This document shows, piece after piece, positions 8,757-17,573 of a stretch of DNA of 22,248 nucleotides; within the stretch, counting starts at the first letter, position 1; every line of letters starts with the position of its first letter. The stretch comes from Eubacterium sp. UBA5416 (GTDB lineage Bacteria; Bacillota; Clostridia; Lachnospirales; Lachnospiraceae), in contig DHNM01000063.1 in the NCBI GenBank assembly GCA_002409525.1, positions 1 to 22,248 on the forward strand, read 5' to 3'. The position numbers and the translations under genes were made by a program. The notes under the pieces are model-generated. The model saw only the letters and a program-made list of their open reading frames with translations, ran no database searches and was not told the origin of the DNA.

Positions 8757-10088
8757 ATGGATTTTGTGACTGGAATTAGCGATCATGGGGATTTGACGAT
8801 CTCCAGGCTAAAGGATAAAGGTTATATAGGAAAAGAGGTGAAAGTAAAAGGAGCAGTGCATTCCATTAGAAATATGGGTGAAATTGCTTTCGTAATACTC
8901 AGGAGATGGGACGGGCTTGTGCAGACCGTTTATGAGGATAATGTTTCACCGTTTTCTTTTAAGGAGCTGAAGGACGCAGAAACAATCTGTGCCACCGGGA
9001 TATTAAGAAAAGAAGGCCGGGCTCCGGGTGGGATTGAGATTTTACTTACGTCTGTCGAGGTGCTGTCAAGGCCAAAAGAGCCACTCCCACTCGACATATC
9101 TAAATGGAAGCTTTCCGCATCGCTAGAGGCAAAGCTTGATCAGAGGGCAATTGCACTTCGAAATGTTCGCGAGAGATCAAAATTTAAACTGCAGGAGGGC
9201 ATTGTACGTGCATTCCGCGAATTCCTGTACGGGCATGGATTTACAGAAATTCACACACCAAAAATCGGAGCAAAAAGCGCAGAAGGGGGAGCAAACCTGT
9301 TTCGGCTGGAGTATTTTCACAAACCGGCTGTTCTGCAGCAAAGCCCTCAGTTCTATAAACAGATGATGGTGGGTATATTCGACCGTGTGTTTGAGACGGG
9401 ACCCGTCTTTCGGGCAGAAAAGCACAATACAAAACGCCATTTAAATGAATACACATCTCTTGATTTCGAGATGGGTTATATTGAGAACTTTACAGACATT
9501 ATGGAGATGGAGGCAGGATTTCTCCAGTATATGGTCCATATGCTCGACAATGAATATAAAAGAGAACTTGGCCTGCTTGATATTACACTCCCAAAAGTAA
9601 ATGAGATACCATATGTGACATTTTCAAAGGCAAAAGAACTGGTATCTGAGAGGTATCATAGAAAGATCAAAAATCCATATGATCTGGAACCGGAGGAGGA
9701 GTCTCTGATCGGCCGATTCTTTAAGGAAGCAGCAGATGCCGATTTTGTTTTTGTAACACACTATCCATCAAAGAAACGTCCGTTTTACGCAATGGATGAT
9801 CCCCGGGATCCGATGTTCACCTTAAGCTTTGACCTTTTGTTCCATGGAATGGAGATCACAACCGGTGGACAGCGTATTCATGACTATTCAGAATTATGCA
9901 GGAAAATGAGAGCGAGAAAAATCGAATCCAATGGCATGCAGCAGTATCTGGATGTCTTCCGGTACGGCATGCCACCGCACGGAGGCCTTGGGATTGGACT
10001 CGAGCGCCTGACCATGCAGCTTATCGGAGATGATAATGTCCGTGAGACAACACTGTTTCCACGAGATCAGGGAAGGCTTACGCCTTAG
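8757..10088 (+). CDS. aspS: Aspartyl-tRNA synthetase, archaeal-type, probably non-discriminating (Asp/Asn)
   Basis: Class II synthetase of 443 residues, the short archaeal-type AspRS rather than the bacterial one of about 590 residues. The N-terminal OB-fold anticodon domain (about 15-105) is followed by the catalytic core with motif 2 (FETGPVFRAEKHNTKRHLNEY) and motif 3 (GLGIGLERLTMQL). Non-discriminating archaeal-type enzymes have His and Pro where discriminating ones have Trp and Lys; H35 in GAVHSIRNMG and P90 in RAPGGIE fit the non-discriminating pattern, though my alignment is by eye. It would charge both tRNA-Asp and tRNA-Asn with Asp, and GatCAB encoded downstream amidates Asp-tRNA(Asn). 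AGGAG lies seven bases before the ATG. A small AAGGC-TTAC-GCCTT hairpin (10073-10086) overlaps the stop codon, without a T run. Confidence 0.93.
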   Translation: MDFVTGISDHGDLTISRLKDKGYIGKEVKVKGAVHSIRNMGEIAFVILRRWDGLVQTVYEDNVSPFSFKELKDAETICATGILRKEGRAPGGIEILLTSVEVLSRPKEPLPLDISKWKLSASLEAKLDQRAIALRNVRERSKFKLQEGIVRAFREFLYGHGFTEIHTPKIGAKSAEGGANLFRLEYFHKPAVLQQSPQFYKQMMVGIFDRVFETGPVFRAEKHNTKRHLNEYTSLDFEMGYIENFTDIMEMEAGFLQYMVHMLDNEYKRELGLLDITLPKVNEIPYVTFSKAKELVSERYHRKIKNPYDLEPEEESLIGRFFKEAADADFVFVTHYPSKKRPFYAMDDPRDPMFTLSFDLLFHGMEITTGGQRIHDYSELCRKMRARKIESNGMQQYLDVFRYGMPPHGGLGIGLERLTMQLIGDDNVRETTLFPRDQGRLTP

Positions 10089-10179
10089 CTTTGCTGAAAA
10101 TTGGTGTGATAAGCGTACTGGACGATAAAGAAGCAGGATGATATGATAAAACTTATGCAAAAGAAGGGAGAATTTGTCA

Positions 10180-10473
10180 ATGGCTGAAAAAATAACCGAT
10201 GAAATGATAGATTATGTTTCTATTCTGGCCAAGCTGGATCTTGACGACAGAGAAAGAGATAAAGCCAGGGAGGATATGCAAAAGATGCTAAACTATATTG
10301 ATAAGTTGAATGAACTTGATACCGTGGATGTCGAACCTTTGTCTCATATTCTATCAGTTGAAAATGTTTTTCGTGAGGATGTGGTGACAAACGGTGATGA
10401 CCGGGAGAATATTCTCGCGAATGCTCCAGAGAAAAAAGACGGGCAGTTTCAAGTTCCTAAAACAGTAGAATAG
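10180..10473 (+). CDS. gatC: Asp/Glu-tRNA amidotransferase subunit C
   Basis: A protein of 97 residues. GatC wraps around the GatA-GatB interface and stabilises the amidotransferase. Typical features are the acidic N-terminal helices (ITDEMIDYVSILAKLDLDD), KMLNYIDKLNELDTVDVEPLSH and the C-terminal FQVPKTVE tail. I chose the ATG at 10180, nine bases after GGGAG (10166-10170); an in-frame TTG at 10174 is only three bases from that site. A 91-base gap without a clear terminator separates it from aspS, so it belongs to the same T-box-controlled operon. Confidence 0.95.
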   Translation: MAEKITDEMIDYVSILAKLDLDDRERDKAREDMQKMLNYIDKLNELDTVDVEPLSHILSVENVFREDVVTNGDDRENILANAPEKKDGQFQVPKTVE

Positions 10474-10484
10474 GAGGAAGAAGG

Positions 10485-11936
10485 ATGAATCTGGAAGAAA
10501 TAACAGCTGTACAGCTGTCTAAAATGATAAAATCCCGAAAAATTACGGCCGTGGAAGCTGCAAAGGCTTCTCTTGAAACCATACAGGAAAAGGAAGATAA
10601 ACTCCATTCTTTTATCACTGTGGATGAAAAAGGAGCGCTAAAAAGAGCCGGGGAAGTTCAAAAAGGCATAGAAAGAGGAGAATTTACAGGACCTCTGGCC
10701 GGGGTTCCGATTGCGGTGAAAGACAATATATGTACAAAAGGTATCAAGACGACCTGTGCGTCGAAGATGCTCTCCGATTTCATCCCCACTTATGATGCCT
10801 GTGTGGTAGAAAAGCTGAGAGAGGCAGGTGCGGTAATGATTGGAAAAACCAATATGGATGAATTTGCCATGGGAAGCACAACCGAGACATCCGCTTTCAA
10901 GGTGACGAGAAATCCTGTGAATTCGGCGTATGTGCCCGGTGGTTCCTCGGGCGGATCCTGTGCGGCTGTGAAGGCCGGTGAGGTGAGCATTGCGCTGGGT
11001 TCAGATACCGGAGGATCCATCCGGCAGCCCAGTGCCTTCTGTGGTGTTACAGGGATGAAGCCTACCTATGGAGCGGTTTCCCGTTATGGGCTGATCGCGT
11101 ATGCGTCATCCCTTGATCAGATCGGACCGATTGCGAAAGATGTAAGCGACTGTGCGGCACTTTTATCAGCTATCGCCTCACATGATCACAGAGATTCCAC
11201 CTCGGTTTCTATGGGGGATTATGATTTTACTACTGCCCTTTGCGAAGATGTCCGTGGATTAAGGATAGGACTTCCCACCGATTTTTTTGGAGAAGGCTTA
11301 GATTCAAAAGTGAGAGAATGCATCATGGCAGCCGCACAGATTTTGAAAGAAAATGGTGCAGTTTTGGAACCCTTTGAGCTTGGAATGACAGAGTATGCCA
11401 TACCGGCTTACTATATTATAGCTTCTGCGGAAGCCAGTTCTAATCTTGAGCGTTTTGACGGTGTAAAGTACGGGTATAGATGTGCTGAATCGAATGGCCT
11501 TCATGACATGTATAAGAAAACCCGTACACAGGGTTTTGGAAGTGAGGTGAAACGCCGTATCATGCTGGGAAGTTTTACCTTAAGTTCGGGCTATTACGAT
11601 GCATACTATATGAAAGCATTAAAGACAAAAGCTCTAATCAAAAAGTCTTTTGATGATGCATTTAAAAAATATGATGTTTTACTCACACCAGTGTATCCGG
11701 ATGTGCCGCCAAAACTCGGGACATCCTTAAGCGATCCCCTGAAGATGTACCTGGGGGATATCTGTACGGTATCTGTCAATATGGCGGGGCTTCCCGCCAT
11801 ATCTATACCATGCGGCACAGATAGTCAGGGTCTTCCGGTTGGGATGCAGCTGATCGGTAACTGCTTTTCAGAAAAGGTATTACTGCGTGCGGCCTATAGT
11901 TTTGAAAGGAAGGTAAAAGATGAGAAAACAGTATGA
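10485..11936 (+). CDS. gatA: Asp/Glu-tRNA amidotransferase subunit A (glutaminase)
   Basis: Amidase-signature enzyme of 483 residues that releases ammonia from glutamine for transfer to Asp-tRNA(Asn) or Glu-tRNA(Gln) on GatB. The catalytic Ser-cisSer-Lys triad is visible: K79 in GVPIAVKDN, S154 in the PGGSSGGS stretch and S178 in SDTGGSIRQP, matching the numbering of the well-studied Staphylococcus enzyme. AGGAGG overlaps the gatC stop codon, indicating coupled translation. Its last 17 bases overlap the start of gatB. The glutamine it consumes is the product of the glutamine synthetase encoded in the first operon. Confidence 0.97.
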   Translation: MNLEEITAVQLSKMIKSRKITAVEAAKASLETIQEKEDKLHSFITVDEKGALKRAGEVQKGIERGEFTGPLAGVPIAVKDNICTKGIKTTCASKMLSDFIPTYDACVVEKLREAGAVMIGKTNMDEFAMGSTTETSAFKVTRNPVNSAYVPGGSSGGSCAAVKAGEVSIALGSDTGGSIRQPSAFCGVTGMKPTYGAVSRYGLIAYASSLDQIGPIAKDVSDCAALLSAIASHDHRDSTSVSMGDYDFTTALCEDVRGLRIGLPTDFFGEGLDSKVRECIMAAAQILKENGAVLEPFELGMTEYAIPAYYIIASAEASSNLERFDGVKYGYRCAESNGLHDMYKKTRTQGFGSEVKRRIMLGSFTLSSGYYDAYYMKALKTKALIKKSFDDAFKKYDVLLTPVYPDVPPKLGTSLSDPLKMYLGDICTVSVNMAGLPAISIPCGTDSQGLPVGMQLIGNCFSEKVLLRAAYSFERKVKDEKTV

Positions 11937-13350
11937 GACGGTGATTGGACTGGAAGTACATGTAGAACTGGCCACTAAAACCAAGATATTCTGTGGATGT
12001 TCGACAAAATTCGGAGGTGAGCCGAATACCCATACCTGTCCGGTATGTACCGGTATGCCGGGTTCTCTTCCGGTTTTGAACAGGCAGGTGGTGGAATATG
12101 CCATGGCCGTTGGACTTGCGTCAAACTGCGCGATTAACCAGTACTGTAAATTTGACCGCAAGAATTACTTTTATCCGGATAATCCGCAGAATTATCAGAT
12201 TTCGCAGCTTTATATTCCGATCTGTCACGATGGATTTATAGAGATTGAAATTTCCGGTGGGAAGAAGAAAATCCGAATTCATGAGATCCATATGGAGGAA
12301 GATGCCGGGAAACTGATTCATGACGAATGGGAGGACTGTTCTCTGGTGGATTATAACAGAAGTGGAGTTCCCCTGATTGAGATTGTGTCGGAACCGGATA
12401 TGAGAAATGCCGATGAAGTTGTGGCATATCTGGAAAAGCTTCGTCTTATCCTGCAGTATCTGGGGGCTTCCGACTGCCGGCTGCAGGAGGGTTCGATGCG
12501 TGCGGATGTAAACCTGTCAGTGCGCTGGCGCGGGGATGAGAAGATGGGAACGCGGACCGAAATGAAGAATCTGAACTCATTTAAAGCGATCAGACATGCA
12601 ATAGAAGGTGAGAGCAGCCGGCAGATTGAACTGATCGAACAGGGTGAGCAGGTGATACAGGAAACTCGGAAATGGGACGACAACAAAGAATATTCGTATG
12701 CTATGCGATCGAAAGAAGACGCTCAGGATTATCGGTATTTTCCAGATCCCGATCTGCCGCCGGTTCGGATCAGCGACGAGTGGCTGACGCGTGTGAGAAG
12801 AGCACTGCCGGAACTTCAGCCCGAGAAGCAGATACGTTATGAAAGAGAGTATGGACTTCCCCGATATGATGCACAGATTCTCACCGGGTCACGAAAACTG
12901 GCTGACATTTTTGAATCCGCATCTGCTATCTGCGATAAACCAAAGAAGGTTTCAAACTGGCTGATGGGTGAGACGTTACGTCTCTTGAAGGTACACGATC
13001 AGGAGCCCGATGACTTGACGTTTTCTCCGGAAAATCTTGCAAAACTGGTTCAGCTTTCGGATGAGGGGACAGTGAGCAGTACAGTGGCAAAGGATGTTTT
13101 TGAAAAGGTATTTCTGGAAGATGTGGATCCCGCCTGTTACGTTGAAGAACATGGACTTAAGACTGTAAATGATATGGATCTTCTGACTGAGGTTGTTAAA
13201 AAAGTGATCTCACAGAACCCGGCACCCGTGGAGGAATATAAAGCCGGGAAAGAAAAAGTCCTTGGTTTTCTCGTCGGCAGGGTTATGAAAGCGATGAAGG
13301 GAAAAGCTAATCCGTCCGCGGCGAAGGAATTGATTAAAAAGCTGATATGA
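11920..13350 (+). CDS. gatB: Asp/Glu-tRNA amidotransferase subunit B
   Basis: Kinase and tRNA-binding subunit of 476 residues that activates the side chain of Asp or Glu on the tRNA and amidates it. The N-terminal cradle begins YETVIGLEVHVEL; C25, C27, C40 and C43 form a CxC-CxxC zinc-type knuckle in FCGCSTKFGG and HTCPVCTGMPG. The SMRADVNLSV motif and the C-terminal helical and YqeY-like tail (about 330-476), which grips the tRNA, are present. The start lies inside gatA behind AAAGGAAGG, a 17-base overlap typical of coupled stoichiometric subunits. It is the last gene of the operon; only weak hairpins follow. Confidence 0.97.
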   Translation: MRKQYETVIGLEVHVELATKTKIFCGCSTKFGGEPNTHTCPVCTGMPGSLPVLNRQVVEYAMAVGLASNCAINQYCKFDRKNYFYPDNPQNYQISQLYIPICHDGFIEIEISGGKKKIRIHEIHMEEDAGKLIHDEWEDCSLVDYNRSGVPLIEIVSEPDMRNADEVVAYLEKLRLILQYLGASDCRLQEGSMRADVNLSVRWRGDEKMGTRTEMKNLNSFKAIRHAIEGESSRQIELIEQGEQVIQETRKWDDNKEYSYAMRSKEDAQDYRYFPDPDLPPVRISDEWLTRVRRALPELQPEKQIRYEREYGLPRYDAQILTGSRKLADIFESASAICDKPKKVSNWLMGETLRLLKVHDQEPDDLTFSPENLAKLVQLSDEGTVSSTVAKDVFEKVFLEDVDPACYVEEHGLKTVNDMDLLTEVVKKVISQNPAPVEEYKAGKEKVLGFLVGRVMKAMKGKANPSAAKELIKKLI

Positions 13351-13355
13351 TACAA

Positions 13356-13398
13356 GCGAAACACATCGCGGTCTGAGTATCATTGTTTCGTGCGATAC
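13356..13398 (+). other. Weak inverted repeats after gatB
   Basis: GCGAAAC (13356-13362) can pair with GTTTCGT (13385-13391); alternatively ATCGC (13365-13369) pairs with GCGAT (13392-13396), or GTATC (13377-13381) with GATAC (13394-13398). A T-rich stretch (13408-13413) follows. This may be a weak terminator for the gat operon or a structured leader for the next gene. A lone TATAAT at 13418-13423 has no good -35 partner. Confidence 0.3.
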
Positions 13399-13451
13399 CT
13401 CCTATCTCTTTTTGGCATATAATATAAAAAAGATAAATATGAGGCGGATAG

Positions 13452-14279
13452 ATGGAACATGATTTGACAGGAAAAGGGATTGGTATTGCGTTTCTTGACA
13501 CGGGTATTTTCCCTCATATAGATTTTGACAGCCGGATCCTGGCTTTTAAGGATTTTATCAATCATATAGACGTACCTTATGATAACAACGGACACGGAAC
13601 CCATACAGCCGGAATTGCGGCTGGAAACGGAGAGTGCTCCTATGGGAGATACCAGGGAGTGGCACCCGAAGCTTTTATCATTTCATTAAAAGTTTTGGAT
13701 CAGTATGGAAACGGAGACAAAGATCTGGTGCTTGACGCACTTAACTGGATACTCGTACACCATAAGCAGTATGGGATACGAATCGTCAATATCTCTGTGG
13801 GCACAACAGAAAAAGATTATCATATTCACAAAAAACTCATCGACGCAGTTGAACGAGTCTGGGATGCAGGCCTTGTGGTGGTTGCGGCAGCGGGTAATAT
13901 GGGGCCGAAACCGGGAAGTGTAACCGCGCCGGGAAGCAGCAGAAAGGTAATTACCGTGGGGTCCTCAGATATGATAACTTCTGCGCTGCCGATATCAGGC
14001 AGGGGTCCAACACGGGAATGTATCAGTAAACCAGATATTGTTGCTCCGGGAGATTCTGTTGTGAGCTGTGCGGTCAGGCAGGGAAGGTATACTGCGAAAA
14101 GCGGGACTTCGATGTCGACACCCAAAGTATCAGGAGGAATTGCCCTTCTGCTCGAAAAATATCCATGGCTTACCAATGTTGAAATTAAGTCCCGACTGCT
14201 TGAGACCGCGAAAGATCTGGGGCTTCCACATAATCAGCAGGGACGGGGCCTTTTCCAATTGAACAAATTTCTTGCTTGA
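13452..14279 (+). CDS. Small intracellular subtilisin-like serine protease (S8 family)
   Basis: A 275-residue S8 peptidase that consists of little more than the catalytic domain. The triad is D16 (IAFLDTGIFPHIDF), H48 (NNGHGTHTAG) and S220 (SGTSMSTPKVSGG), with oxyanion-hole N149 (AAAGNMGP), so it should be active. There is no signal peptide, no inhibitory propeptide and no transmembrane segment; the protein begins almost directly with the first core strand. It should therefore act in the cytoplasm, like the ISP/AprX group, but the N-terminal inhibitory extension of Bacillus ISPs is not evident. A GAGGCGG site precedes the ATG. It is probably monocistronic, because icd has its own promoter overlapping this gene's end. 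The substrate is unknown. Confidence 0.92.
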   Translation: MEHDLTGKGIGIAFLDTGIFPHIDFDSRILAFKDFINHIDVPYDNNGHGTHTAGIAAGNGECSYGRYQGVAPEAFIISLKVLDQYGNGDKDLVLDALNWILVHHKQYGIRIVNISVGTTEKDYHIHKKLIDAVERVWDAGLVVVAAAGNMGPKPGSVTAPGSSRKVITVGSSDMITSALPISGRGPTRECISKPDIVAPGDSVVSCAVRQGRYTAKSGTSMSTPKVSGGIALLLEKYPWLTNVEIKSRLLETAKDLGLPHNQQGRGLFQLNKFLA

Positions 14280-14304
14280 GAATATTATAAAAATACTTTA
14301 TACT
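14276..14304 (+). promoter_or_regulatory. Promoter of icd
   Basis: TTGAGA (14276-14281) and TATACT (14299-14304) with a 17-base spacer are close to the sigma-A consensus. The -35 box overlaps the stop codon of the protease gene. Transcription would start near 14311, giving a leader of about 54 bases ending in GAGGAGA before icd. Confidence 0.8.
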
Positions 14305-14364
14305 ATAAAAAAGCTTAGCGCTTTAGCTCTATAACTAATGAATAAACTTTTATGAGGAGACAAT

Positions 14365-15582
14365 ATGAAAAAAATAAACATGCAGACACCCCTGGTTGAA
14401 ATGGACGGAGATGAGATGACCCGCGTCTTATGGCAGATGATCAAAGATGAATTGCTGCTGCCGTTTATTGATCTGAAAACAGAATATTATGATCTGGGGT
14501 TGGTTCACCGCAATGAGACGAATGATCAGGTGACTGTTGACAGCGCAAATGCGGCGAAAAAATATAAAGTGTCCGTAAAATGTGCGACAATAACTCCAAA
14601 TGCTGACCGCGTAAAAGAATATGACTTAAAAGAAATGTGGAAAAGTCCGAATGGGACCATTCGCGCAATGCTGGATGGTACAGTATTTCGCTCGCCGATT
14701 GTGGTAAAGGGAATTTGTCCCTGCGTAAAAAACTGGAAGAAGCCGATTACGATCGCAAGGCATGCTTATGGAGATATTTATAAGAATGCAGAGATGGTCA
14801 TTCCGGGTCCGGGAAAAGTGAAATTACTTTATATACCGTCAGATAAAAGCGAAGAACAGACGCTTCTTATTCATGATTTCAAATCCAGTGGTGTTGTACA
14901 GGGACAGCATAATCTGGACAATTCAATTATAAGCTTTGCAAAAACCTGTTTCGAGTACGCACTGGATGTAAAAGAAGATCTGTGGTTCTCCACAAAAGAC
15001 ACAATATCAAAAAAATATGATCATAGATTTAAGGATATATTTACCGATTTATATGAAAAGGAATATAAGGATAGATTTGAAAAGGCAGGAATTACTTACT
15101 TTTATACGCTGATTGATGATGCTGTAGCCCGTGTTATGAAATCAGAAGGCGGGTTTATCTGGGCATGTAAGAATTATGACGGAGATGTGATGAGTGATAT
15201 GATTTCATCTGCTTTTGGATCACTTGCCATGATGACATCGGTTCTTGCCTCCCCGGATGGCTGCTATGAGTATGAGGCAGCTCACGGAACTGTGCAGCGG
15301 CATTATTATAAATACCTGAAGGGAGAAGAAACTTCCACGAATTCAGTAGCAACAATTTTTGCATGGAGCGGAGCACTTAGGAAACGAGGAGAACTGGATG
15401 GAAACCGGAAGCTGATGGACTTTGCGGACTGTCTGGAAAATGCAGTGTTGTCCACAATTGAACGAGGAAAAATGACAAAGGATCTGGCTTTGATTACTAC
15501 CTTAAAAGATCCCGAGATTTTAAACACCCGGGATTTTATCCTTGCCATACGAAGTACCTTAGAATCCAGCAATAAAAATTAA
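14365..15582 (+). CDS. icd: NADP-dependent isocitrate dehydrogenase, eukaryote-like type
   Basis: Oxidatively decarboxylates isocitrate to 2-oxoglutarate with reduction of NADP. The 405 residues and motifs match the homodimeric eukaryote-like subfamily, not the common bacterial Icd: VEMDGDEMTRVLW at the start, ITPNADRVKEYDLKEMWKSP, SPNGTIR and the metal-binding YDGD (271-274) followed by D278. R312 and H313 in HGTVQRHY correspond to the NADP-selecting Arg-His pair of the mammalian cytosolic enzyme. In anaerobes with an incomplete TCA pathway its main use is 2-oxoglutarate for glutamate, which links it to the gltBD-glnA cluster upstream. It has its own promoter and terminator and so is monocistronic. 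Confidence 0.95.
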   Translation: MKKINMQTPLVEMDGDEMTRVLWQMIKDELLLPFIDLKTEYYDLGLVHRNETNDQVTVDSANAAKKYKVSVKCATITPNADRVKEYDLKEMWKSPNGTIRAMLDGTVFRSPIVVKGICPCVKNWKKPITIARHAYGDIYKNAEMVIPGPGKVKLLYIPSDKSEEQTLLIHDFKSSGVVQGQHNLDNSIISFAKTCFEYALDVKEDLWFSTKDTISKKYDHRFKDIFTDLYEKEYKDRFEKAGITYFYTLIDDAVARVMKSEGGFIWACKNYDGDVMSDMISSAFGSLAMMTSVLASPDGCYEYEAAHGTVQRHYYKYLKGEETSTNSVATIFAWSGALRKRGELDGNRKLMDFADCLENAVLSTIERGKMTKDLALITTLKDPEILNTRDFILAIRSTLESSNKN

Positions 15583-15608
15583 TCTTTTATTTAGTTCCAA
15601 CGGTATAT

Positions 15609-15649
15609 GGTAAAAACAACAGGCCTCCTTTGAGGCCTTTGCTTTTACC
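15609..15649. terminator. Bidirectional terminator between icd and the ABC-F gene
   Basis: AGGCCTC (15621-15627) pairs with GAGGCCT (15632-15638) around a CTTT loop, and the outer GGTAAAA (15609-15615) pairs with TTTTACC (15643-15649). T-rich tracts flank the core on both strands, so it can serve icd (+) and the convergent ABC-F gene (-). The outer arm overlaps the ABC-F stop codon (15645-15647). Confidence 0.88.
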
Positions 15650-17573
15650 GCTTTTCTTTCTTTTCAGAAAGTTTTTCCCAACTGTCGTAGAGTTTTTCAA
15701 GCTCATCTGCAATATCTGCCTTTTCTTCTGAAAGTTCGATACAGCGTGCGACATCTGTAGAGACTTCCGGCAGGATGATCTCTTTGTCTATCTCGTCATC
15801 TTTTGATTCCAGTTCTTCAATTCTGTTTTCACATTTTTTTATCGCATTTTCTAACTTTCTCTGCTCTGCCTGTTCCTGCTTTTGCCTTTTCCAATCGGTT
15901 TTGGAATTTGCGTCTGACGAAGCCAAAGGTACATCTTCGGATGATTTGGGTGCATACGCTTTTGTAAGAATATCCTTTTTTTCACGATAATAATCATAGT
16001 TTCCGATGTAGTTTACAAGTTGTCCGTTCATGAGATCAAGAATTCTTGTTGCTGTCTGGTTGATAAAATATCGGTCATGAGAGACAAAAAGTACAGTTCC
16101 GGTGTAGCTCGACAGGGCATTTTCCAAAATTTCCTTTGATACAATGTCCAGATGGTTCGTGGGCTCATCAAGGATTAAAAAGTTAGCTTCAGAGAGCATC
16201 AGCTTGGCAAGTGAGACCCTGCCGCGCTCGCCTCCGCTTAAACTTTTGATTGGTTTGAGTACATCATCGCCTGTAAATAGAAAAGCTGCCAGAACATTTC
16301 TTATCTTTGTATTGTTAAGACCCGGATATGCATCTGAGATTTCCTCAAAGACGGTTTTTTCATAATGCAGGACATGATGTTCCTGATCGTAATATCCAAT
16401 CTGTACCTTGCTTCCAAGCGTAAACTTGCCGGTATCAGGTGGTATGATCTGGTTTAATATCTTGAGAATCGTTGTTTTTCCGGTTCCGTTGTTTCCAATC
16501 AGAGCTACCCTTTCCTTACGCTTGATATCAAAATTCAAGTCCGTAAATAAGGTTTGACTTCCAAAGCTCTTGGACAGATGTTCAACATGCAGAACATCAT
16601 TTCCACTTGCAATACGGGGCGTGAGCTCGATTCGCATATCGCTTTTGACTTCAACTGGTTTATCCAGACGATCGATCTTGTCAAGCATCTTTTCGCGGCT
16701 TTCGGCGCGTTTTATGGATTTCTCCCGATTGAAAGATTTTAATTTTGTTATGACATCTTCCTGATGTTTGATTTCCTGCTGCTGGTTCAGGTAGGCATTC
16801 ATAGCAGCACGCCGGATGACGGCCTTTTTTTCGCTGTATGAGCGGTAGTTTCCACCGAATTCGAGAATCCTTCCGCCGTCAATTTCGATGACTTTCGTCA
16901 CGACACGGTCAAGAAAATAGCGATCATGGGATACAATGACCACCGCTCCCTGATAATTGATCAGATAAGTTTCGAGCCAGTTAATCGACTCCATGTCGAG
17001 ATGATTGGTGGGCTCATCCAGAAGAATGATATCAGGTTTCGTGATCAGAAGTTTACCAAGAGCAACTCTGGTTTTCTGTCCGCCGGAGAGAGTGGAAACC
17101 AGCTTCGAGAATTCTGTTTCCTCAAAACCTAAACCTTTTAAAACGCCGGTTACCTCACTTCGATAGGCATATCCGTTCTGCATTTCAAAAGACTGATTCA
17201 GTCGTGTATAGTCTGCCATCAGCTTTTCCAGTTTTTCTGATGAGGCACTCTTCATCTGCAGTTCAAGAGTTCGAATCTTAGACTCCATCTCAACCAAGTT
17301 CCGTCTGGCACTTAAGACCTCTTCATAGATCGTCTGTTCCCCTATAATATCCTGATGTTGTGCCAGGTAGCCAATTGTGGCATCTTTGGCCAGTACGACG
17401 TCTCCCTCGTCGGCAGACATCCGGTGCATGATGATTTTCAGCATCGTGGACTTACCCGCTCCATTTATACCAATTAAAGCAGCTTTTTCATGAGCTTCTA
17501 TATGAAAAGAAGCATTTTTCAACACCTCTGTAGTTCCAAAACTTTTGCTTATATTCTGACATGATAAAATCAT
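15645..17573 (-). CDS. ABC-F family ATPase (YdiF-like), ribosome-associated
   Basis: A 642-residue protein with two ABC ATPase domains and no membrane segment, the hallmark of ABC-F translation factors that enter the ribosomal E site. Domain 1 has Walker A GINGAGKST (35-43), LSGGQ (162-166) and LLDEPTNHLD (184-193). Domain 2 has GNNGTGKTT (360-368), LSGGE (445-449) and LILDEPTNHLD (466-476). Both catalytic glutamates (E187, E470) are present. A charged linker at about 250-315 corresponds to the P-site tRNA interaction motif, and a C-terminal coiled coil spans about 560-642. Length and layout match Bacillus YdiF; a role in antibiotic resistance is possible but not shown. AAGGAG lies nine bases before the ATG. 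It is convergent with icd and divergent from rex. Confidence 0.94.
   Translation of the reverse strand: MILSCQNISKSFGTTEVLKNASFHIEAHEKAALIGINGAGKSTMLKIIMHRMSADEGDVVLAKDATIGYLAQHQDIIGEQTIYEEVLSARRNLVEMESKIRTLELQMKSASSEKLEKLMADYTRLNQSFEMQNGYAYRSEVTGVLKGLGFEETEFSKLVSTLSGGQKTRVALGKLLITKPDIILLDEPTNHLDMESINWLETYLINYQGAVVIVSHDRYFLDRVVTKVIEIDGGRILEFGGNYRSYSEKKAVIRRAAMNAYLNQQQEIKHQEDVITKLKSFNREKSIKRAESREKMLDKIDRLDKPVEVKSDMRIELTPRIASGNDVLHVEHLSKSFGSQTLFTDLNFDIKRKERVALIGNNGTGKTTILKILNQIIPPDTGKFTLGSKVQIGYYDQEHHVLHYEKTVFEEISDAYPGLNNTKIRNVLAAFLFTGDDVLKPIKSLSGGERGRVSLAKLMLSEANFLILDEPTNHLDIVSKEILENALSSYTGTVLFVSHDRYFINQTATRILDLMNGQLVNYIGNYDYYREKKDILTKAYAPKSSEDVPLASSDANSKTDWKRQKQEQAEQRKLENAIKKCENRIEELESKDDEIDKEIILPEVSTDVARCIELSEEKADIADELEKLYDSWEKLSEKKEKR

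Noticed and set aside
13416..13424. CATATAATA before the S8 protease as a sporulation (sigma-K-like) -10
   Set aside because: The consensus is too loose and the -35 part is not convincing; an AT-rich gap would give this by chance.
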